From Alphaproteobacteria bacterium (lineage in GTDB: Bacteria > Pseudomonadota > Alphaproteobacteria > Micropepsales > Micropepsaceae), in NCBI GenBank assembly GCA_003451645.1, contig DMER01000244.1, positions 1,594 through 13,684 of the forward strand: a DNA stretch of 12,091 bases, given 5' to 3'. The translations under genes and the position numbers were made by a program. This document shows, one piece after another, positions 8,491 through 12,091 of this stretch. The notes below the pieces were generated by a model. It was not told the DNA's origin. It was given only the letters and a program-made list of their open reading frames with translations, and did no database searches. Positions within the stretch are counted from its first letter, which is position 1. Every line of letters starts with the position of its first letter.

Positions 8491-8901
8491 ATGCGCTGTG
8501 GACTTGTGGCGGCCGCTGTTGTGTTCGCAACGTTGGGGCAGGCAGGTGATGCTTCGGCTAAGCTCAACTGCAAGGAACCCATGTCCACCGCCGATATGCT
8601 GCAATGTGCGGACCAGGATTTTCAGCGGGCGGACAAAGAGCTCAACGCCATTTACGCCAAGATCATGACGCAACTCAAAGAGACCTACACCGCCGAGGAC
8701 ATCAAGAATGCCGGTGGGCAAGATCCGGTTGCGGACCTAAAAGATGCGCAACGCAAGTGGATCGCCTTCCGGGATGCCAATTGCCGGTTCATGGGCACGC
8801 AAATGCTGGGCGGATCGGGCCAGGCGCCGATCACTGCCGGATGCATGGCTCGGATGACAGAAGACCGCGTAAAGGAGTTCAAAAACTATCTGGGTGAGTA
8901 A
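8491..8901 (+). CDS. LprI/DUF1311-family periplasmic protein, putative lysozyme inhibitor
   Basis: This 136-residue secreted protein has a signal peptide at 1-23 (cleavage after ASA). The mature part has the DUF1311/LprI pattern: Cys27 and Cys39 (MLQCADQDFQRADKELNAIY), an amphipathic helix, then DAQRKWIAFRDANC (Cys98) and AGCMARMTEDRVKEF (Cys118). The four mature cysteines fit two disulfides. Mycobacterial LprI, a member of the broader family, inhibits lysozyme. Many other members have no tested function, so the inhibitor role here is an inference. The gene lies 9 bases after the pbpC stop with GGGGAA as ribosome binding site, so it is very probably the third gene of the operon. That context, a protease trap and a cell-wall synthase, fits an envelope-protection role. 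Confidence 0.85.
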   Translation: MRCGLVAAAVVFATLGQAGDASAKLNCKEPMSTADMLQCADQDFQRADKELNAIYAKIMTQLKETYTAEDIKNAGGQDPVADLKDAQRKWIAFRDANCRFMGTQMLGGSGQAPITAGCMARMTEDRVKEFKNYLGE

Positions 8902-8908
8902 GCGCCAT

Positions 8909-8935
8909 GGGGCCGCGTCGTGCGGCCCCCTTGCA
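8909..8935 (+). terminator. GC-rich terminator hairpin between convergent genes
   Basis: GGGGCCGC (8909-8916), loop GTCGT, GCGGCCCC (8922-8929) form a perfect 8-bp stem. It is followed on the plus strand by CTTGCATTCT, only a moderate T-run. It sits 7 bases after the LprI-like stop and 20 bases from the stop of the convergent YHS gene. It probably ends the plus-strand operon and may also act from the other side, although the minus-strand flank has no T-run. Confidence 0.65.
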
Positions 8936-8949
8936 TTCTCGCCTTAAGC

Positions 8950-9417
8950 TTATTCGAGGACCTTGGGCCAGTTCTTATTGGCCTTGGCGATATTGCCGGG
9001 GATGTCCTTCTCCCAGGTGGCCTGTACGCTCTTGTCGTAGTTCACATAGAGTTTGCCATCCACAATGCGCCATGCATGCGGATCGGCAGAGGCGGTGTAG
9101 CCTTGCGAGACCGCCCAGGCGCAGTAACCGCCGAATTGCGGCCGGTAGGCGTCAGGGTTCGCTTTGAACTTGTCGAGGTTTTCTTGCGACGCGAAGTACC
9201 ACAAGGCGCCCTTGTACTCGGTCTGGAATTTGTCGCTGCCTTTGGTGGGCTTGCCAACCGTGAAATAGGCGACCGTGTCGTATCCGCCGAGCGCCAGCGA
9301 TGAAAAGGTTCCCGTATAGACCTCTGCGCTGCGGCTCCAGGCACTGCTGGCAAAGGCGGTAAGGCTCGCCAAACATGCGAAGATGATTGCAATAGGTGAC
9401 CTGATGCTCTTATTCAT
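8950..9417 (-). CDS. Secreted YHS-domain protein (Cys form of the YHS (seleno)protein family)
   Basis: This is a 155-residue protein starting at ATG 9417. Residues 1-26 are a signal peptide with a long hydrophobic run (IAIIFACLASLTAFA, cleavage after ASSA). The mature part is a single YHS-like domain: LGGYDTVAYFTVGKPTKG (about 43-60), KGALWYFASQENLDKFKANP (69-88) and FGGYCAWAVSQG (95-106) with Cys99. YHS domains are small, often metal-linked folds. The family named YHS domain-containing (seleno)protein carries Cys or selenocysteine at this GGY-x-A site, and here it is Cys, encoded by TGC. The molecular function is not established. A longer frame beginning at TTG 9438 is possible, but it would turn the purine-rich AGGGAGAAG (9427-9435), a good ribosome binding site for the ATG, into coding sequence. 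It is convergent with the LprI-like gene and divergent from the MFS gene. Confidence 0.85.
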   Translation of the reverse strand: MNKSIRSPIAIIFACLASLTAFASSAWSRSAEVYTGTFSSLALGGYDTVAYFTVGKPTKGSDKFQTEYKGALWYFASQENLDKFKANPDAYRPQFGGYCAWAVSQGYTASADPHAWRIVDGKLYVNYDKSVQATWEKDIPGNIAKANKNWPKVLE

Positions 9418-9549
9418 GACGTGAAACTTCTCCCTCAAACGGTGTGCTGAGTGTGGATGCGCGGACCCTCAGGATATGCCTTGGCCACGCGCGGGGCGCC
9501 AGTCACAGAACGGCGAGCATAGTGTGAAGCCGTGATCAATCGTTCAAAA

Positions 9550-9591
9550 ATGACCCGGTGCCGGGCGGCCCCCACGTCTTTAGTCTCATGA
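9550..9591 (+). CDS. Possible 13-codon upstream ORF overlapping the MFS start
   Basis: ATG at 9550 opens a short frame that ends at TGA 9589-9591. This overlaps the candidate ATG of the transporter as ATGA. The frame encodes MTRCRAAPTSLVS. It has no Shine-Dalgarno. It is noted because the transporter start also lacks one and the ATGA overlap would allow coupled re-initiation. It may be chance. Confidence 0.2.
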   Translation: MTRCRAAPTSLVS

Positions 9592-10925
9592 CCTTTCTCA
9601 AACTTTTGTCCATCCGGACGCAGACCTATTTGGCGCGGGTGCGGGCGCGGTTTGCACCGCAAGGGCTGCATGATAACGCCACGACGCCTGAAGGGCGCAG
9701 GCGTGCGATGCTGCTCCTGTTTCTGTGCCTTATGGCCAATGGTTTGGGCCAGACGATGCTGTTTGCCATTCTGCCCAGCATCGCGCGTGACTTGAAACTC
9801 ACCGAATGGCAGGCGGGGTCGATCTTCGCGCTGAGTGCTGCGATCTGGGTTTATTCCAGCAGCTTCTGGGGGCGCCAGAGCGACCGGCTCGGGCGGCGGC
9901 CCTTCATTCTGATCGGCTTGTTGGGATTTGGGGCGTCAATGCTGGGGCTGGCGAGCGTGATGGCCATGGGGCTTGCTGGGGTGTTGCCCGCGGTTCTGAT
10001 TTGGCCGCTGCTGGTTTTGACACGTTCCTTGCACGGAGTATTTGGCTCGGCCGCATTCCCCGCCGCTCAGGCTTATATCGCGGACCGGACCGCGCCTGCG
10101 GAGCGCACCGAGGCGATTGCGACCTTGTCGGCCTCCTTTGGCTTAGGCGCGGCGATCGGTCCAGGTCTGGGCGCCGCGCTCGTCTATTTCGGGATTCTGG
10201 CACCACTTTATTTTGTCGGCGGCCTTGCGGTTGTCTCTGCCATCGCGATCTGGCTGCTGTTGCCTGAACGTACCAGGCCCATTGAAGCGCAGCAGTTGGG
10301 GCCGAAGCTGTCCTGGCGTGATCCGCGTGTCCTGCCCTTTGTCATCTTCGGCCTTATCCTCGGCACCGCAGGCGCCATTCCCGTGCAGATCATCGGCTTT
10401 TTCATTCTGGATTCGCTGAAGACCACCGCGGATCAGGGTCAGCAATTGACCGGTGTGGCACTGATGGCATCGTCGGTTGCGTCCCTGTTCGCGCAGTTTG
10501 TCCTTGTACAGAGGTTCAAGCTGACGACGCGTTTCCTCATCCATGCCGGCGTGCTTACGGGGCTCCTGTCCAACCTCTTGCTCATCATCGAGCCGAATTA
10601 CGGCCTCATCGTCTTTGCGCTATTGTTGTCGGGCCTTGGTTTTGGCATGGCGCGGCCTGGACATGCGGCAGCCTCATCCCTGGCGGTGACGCCCCTTGAG
10701 CAAGGATCAGTGGCCGGCATTATGGGCGGCGTGTCTGCGGTCGGGTTCATCTTCGCGCCGGTCCTTGGCGGTTGGCTCTATGGGTTTTGGCCAGAGGCAC
10801 CGTTTGTCTTGTGCGCAGTTTTGATGCTGGCGCTCTATCTTTATGTGCTCGCAAATCCCCGGCTCAGCACGCTCGATGTGCAGGTCAACGTGCCCGAAGA
10901 CGATGGCGGGGTCCCGAAATCCTGA
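9588..10925 (+). CDS. MFS transporter, 12-TM drug:H+ antiporter-like
   Basis: This is a Major Facilitator Superfamily permease of the inner membrane, 445 residues from ATG 9588. A basic cytoplasmic N-terminus of about 40 residues precedes 12 predicted helices with a central loop after the sixth (LLLPERTRPIEAQQLGPK). Between TM2 and TM3 is motif A, GRQSDRLGRRP. In TM5 is the antiporter motif C, LGAAIGPGLGAALV, typical of DHA1-type drug or metabolite exporters. The substrate cannot be told from sequence. The start is uncertain. GTG at 9558 adds 10 residues, ATG 9588 overlaps a small upstream frame, and ATG 9708 would begin just before TM1. None has a convincing ribosome binding site. It is divergent from the YHS gene, and nothing nearby shows a linked regulator except possibly the downstream LuxR-type gene, which has its own promoter candidate. 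Confidence 0.85.
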   Translation: MTFLKLLSIRTQTYLARVRARFAPQGLHDNATTPEGRRRAMLLLFLCLMANGLGQTMLFAILPSIARDLKLTEWQAGSIFALSAAIWVYSSSFWGRQSDRLGRRPFILIGLLGFGASMLGLASVMAMGLAGVLPAVLIWPLLVLTRSLHGVFGSAAFPAAQAYIADRTAPAERTEAIATLSASFGLGAAIGPGLGAALVYFGILAPLYFVGGLAVVSAIAIWLLLPERTRPIEAQQLGPKLSWRDPRVLPFVIFGLILGTAGAIPVQIIGFFILDSLKTTADQGQQLTGVALMASSVASLFAQFVLVQRFKLTTRFLIHAGVLTGLLSNLLLIIEPNYGLIVFALLLSGLGFGMARPGHAAASSLAVTPLEQGSVAGIMGGVSAVGFIFAPVLGGWLYGFWPEAPFVLCAVLMLALYLYVLANPRLSTLDVQVNVPEDDGGVPKS

Positions 10926-10986
10926 ACGCTTCCTGAATGGAATGACAGGTTGTCAGGGTTTTCTAATCCCGGTAATCTGTCCAACC

Positions 10987-11015
10987 TTGACAAAATCTCC
11001 GTCACATTTTAGACG
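10987..11015 (+). promoter_or_regulatory. Candidate sigma-70 promoter of the LuxR-family gene
   Basis: A perfect -35 box TTGACA (10987-10992), a 17-base spacer, and TAGACG (11010-11015) as a weak -10 (3 of 6). Transcription would begin near 11022, giving a leader of about 150 bases before ATG 11172. It lies just beyond the MFS stop at 10925. Confidence 0.45.
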
Positions 11016-11029
11016 AATTTACTATGCAG

Positions 11030-11041
11030 GGTATGCATACC
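11030..11041. promoter_or_regulatory. 12-base perfect palindrome, candidate operator
   Basis: GGTATGCATACC is perfectly self-complementary. It sits a few bases after the expected transcription start of the LuxR-family gene, a usual place for a repressor or autoregulatory site. The flanks extend it imperfectly (GCAG to the left, TGAA to the right). It does not match the usual lux-box layout of CTG and CAG ends well enough to name it so. Confidence 0.35.
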
Positions 11042-11049
11042 TGAAGGGC

Positions 11050-11124
11050 ATGGCTAATTCGAAAGAGCCTGACGCACTGCGGCCTAACGACGATGTTGGG
11101 GGCCGCCCACCTTTCGGGGACTAA
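11050..11124 (+). CDS. Possible 24-residue leader ORF upstream of the LuxR-family gene
   Basis: ATG 11050 is preceded closely by GAAGGGC and opens a 24-codon frame, beginning MANSKEPDALRPND and ending at TAA 11122-11124. It has no recognisable domain. It lies wholly in the leader of the LuxR-family gene and its second half overlaps a strong hairpin, as expected of a regulatory leader peptide. It could also be non-coding. Confidence 0.25.
   Translation: MANSKEPDALRPNDDVGGRPPFGD
11079..11106 (+). promoter_or_regulatory. Strong hairpin in the leader of the LuxR-family gene
   Basis: GCGGCCTAAC (11079-11088) pairs with GTTGGGGGCCGC (11095-11106) around the loop GACGAT. This gives ten pairs (one a G-T wobble) with a two-base bulge. 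No T-run follows, so it is not a simple terminator. It lies 65 bases before the start codon, within the transcribed leader if the candidate promoter is right. Confidence 0.4.
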
Positions 11125-11171
11125 TCGGGGCGGAATCTTTCCTTTGCTTTCTCATGGCGAGGGAGGTCCCT

Positions 11172-11924
11172 ATGTCGATAGTGCGTGCAGCGATTGGTCT
11201 CATCAAAGAAATGGAATCGGTGCGCAACCCCGGCGAGTTTCTCGGTGGTATTCGTTTGTTCACCAAGGATCTGGGTTTTGAGCACTTGACCGTCATGCGC
11301 AAGCAGGCAGGTGAGCCAACCCTGAAGTCGAGCCTCATCTCCAGCGATGTGAGCGAATCCTTCATCGCCGATTTTGAGCGCCTCGGGCATCATCTGCACA
11401 ATCCCATCGTGGCACATGCGGAGCGCAGCGTCGCGCCGTTCACCGCCACAGAAGTGCGCAGCCGCCGCCTGACGAGCCGCGAACACGACATGCTCGACTA
11501 TATTCACGAGGAAACCGGATTGCGCGACGGATTGATCGTGCCCCTCAAGGATGCCGAACTGGGCGATGGCATCGTGATGTTTGCGGGCGCCAAGCCCAAG
11601 AATGATCCCTTGGTGCATTCGGTTCTGAATATGCTCGGCCACTGTGTTTATGGACATATTCATGACCTGATCCGCGCCTATGTGCCTGCGGCGGCGGCGC
11701 CGGACAGCGCACAAAGCTCCGTGGACGGATTGACGCCGCGGGAGCGGGAATGCTTGCAATGGGTGGCGCGGGGCAAGACCGATTTTGAGATCGGGATCAT
11801 CCTAGGCATCAGTGCGCGCACGGCGCGATTCCACATCGAAAATTCCAAGCGGAAGCTGGGCGTTGCCAGCCGCGTGCAAGCGGTGACTGCAGCGATGAAA
11901 ACTGGGTCCATCGCCGCGCTTTAA
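11172..11924 (+). CDS. LuxR-family transcriptional regulator with autoinducer-binding-like domain
   Basis: This 250-residue DNA-binding regulator has the two-domain layout of quorum-sensing LuxR/TraR proteins. An N-terminal autoinducer-binding-like domain covers about 15-165. A C-terminal GerE helix-turn-helix covers about 187-245, with LTPREREC (Glu191), Leu195, GKTDFEIG (Gly201) and ISARTARFHIENSKRKLGV. All three invariant HTH positions are kept. Aligned to TraR with a constant offset of 7, the six usual ligand-domain positions read F64, F68, N77, P78, A92 and G120, where TraR-type proteins have W, Y, D, P, W and G. Four are changed, so acyl-homoserine-lactone binding is doubtful. No luxI is in the window. 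ATG 11172 is chosen over ATG 11154 because GGGAGG lies 5 bases before it. The transcript ends at the terminator starting at 11972. Confidence 0.9.
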   Translation: MSIVRAAIGLIKEMESVRNPGEFLGGIRLFTKDLGFEHLTVMRKQAGEPTLKSSLISSDVSESFIADFERLGHHLHNPIVAHAERSVAPFTATEVRSRRLTSREHDMLDYIHEETGLRDGLIVPLKDAELGDGIVMFAGAKPKNDPLVHSVLNMLGHCVYGHIHDLIRAYVPAAAAPDSAQSSVDGLTPRERECLQWVARGKTDFEIGIILGISARTARFHIENSKRKLGVASRVQAVTAAMKTGSIAAL

Positions 11925-11971
11925 TTTTGGCGGAGACTTCGGGCAGACCTGTCATTACTGCCATCAGCATT

Positions 11972-12008
11972 TGCCGGGACCGACAGGATCGTCCCGGCAT
12001 TCTTTTCT
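11972..12008 (+). terminator. Rho-independent terminator of the LuxR-family gene
   Basis: TGCCGGGAC (11972-11980) and GTCCCGGCA (11991-11999) form a perfect 9-bp stem with a 10-base loop, followed at once by TTCTTTTCT. It is 47 bases past the stop codon. Confidence 0.88.
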
Positions 12009-12063
12009 GTACTCCATACCCTCACATGCGTTGCGCTCGATGCGCCGCGGGGGACCACTTTTG

Positions 12064-12091
12064 AGGATTAGAGCGGGATGAGTTTAGCCTG
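12064..12091 (+). other. Unassigned tail: possible half of a dispersed palindrome, or the start of another gene
   Basis: After the terminator no gene is visible up to 12063. The last bases read TTAGAGCGGGATG (12068-12080) and continue to the edge. GAGGA at 12063-12067 followed by ATG 12078 could open a new gene (MSLA before the cut). Alternatively, TAGAGCGGGATG resembles, from memory, the left arm of extragenic palindromes common in Hyphomicrobiales chromosomes. The matching right arm would lie outside the window. Confidence 0.25.

Noticed and set aside
9439..9557. Promoters for the YHS and MFS genes in their divergent gap
   Set aside because: Partial boxes such as TTGATC and TATGCT on the minus strand are only 12 bases apart. 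No pair with acceptable spacing was found on either strand.
10943..10964. TGACA-GGT-TGTCA followed by GGGTTTTCT as a terminator for the MFS gene
   Set aside because: The stem is 5 bp with a 3-base loop and is separated from the T-run by GGG. It is too weak to call.

Overview
The window looks like chromosomal DNA of a Gram-negative alphaproteobacterium, possibly Hyphomicrobiales or a relative. The evidence is high GC by eye (roughly 60% or more), periplasmic proteins with Sec signals, a bacterial alpha-2-macroglobulin paired with PBP1C, a Cys-form YHS protein with a Sec-type signal, and a LuxR-type regulator. The genus cannot be fixed from sequence alone. No phage, insertion sequence, CRISPR, tRNA or rRNA is visible. 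The layout is ordinary core or accessory chromosome with short intergenic gaps.

Layout. (1) 1-1111, minus strand: a secreted Sel1-repeat plus peptidoglycan-binding protein whose C-terminus lies outside the window. (2) 1112-1454: a 343-base divergent intergenic region with phased half-sites and weak promoter matches. (3) 1455-8901, plus strand: a three-gene operon encoding a giant alpha-2-macroglobulin-family protease trap with an intact CxEQ thioester motif, the peptidoglycan synthase PBP1C (14-base overlap), and a small LprI/DUF1311 periplasmic protein (9-base gap). It ends at a hairpin (8909-8929) shared with a convergent gene. (4) 8950-9417, minus: a secreted YHS-domain protein. (5) 9588-10925, plus: a 12-TM MFS transporter of the drug:H+ antiporter type, with a 13-codon reading frame overlapping its start. 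(6) 10926-11171: a leader with a perfect -35 box, a 12-base palindrome, a 24-codon ORF and a strong hairpin. (7) 11172-11924, plus: a LuxR-family regulator with an autoinducer-binding-like domain and a GerE HTH. It is followed by a strong intrinsic terminator (11972-12008) and an unassigned tail that may be the left arm of a dispersed palindromic repeat.

How it fits together. The first 9 kb reads as an envelope-protection and cell-wall block. The alpha-2-macroglobulin is expected to trap proteases that breach the outer membrane, PBP1C to rebuild damaged peptidoglycan, and the LprI-like protein possibly to blunt lysozyme. The divergent Sel1/peptidoglycan-binding protein may act on the same compartment. 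The A2M-PBP1C pair is well known. The LprI-like third member in the same operon is the less familiar part. The other stand-out is the LuxR regulator: four of the six usual acyl-homoserine-lactone pocket positions are substituted and no luxI is in view, so it may sense something else or act without ligand.
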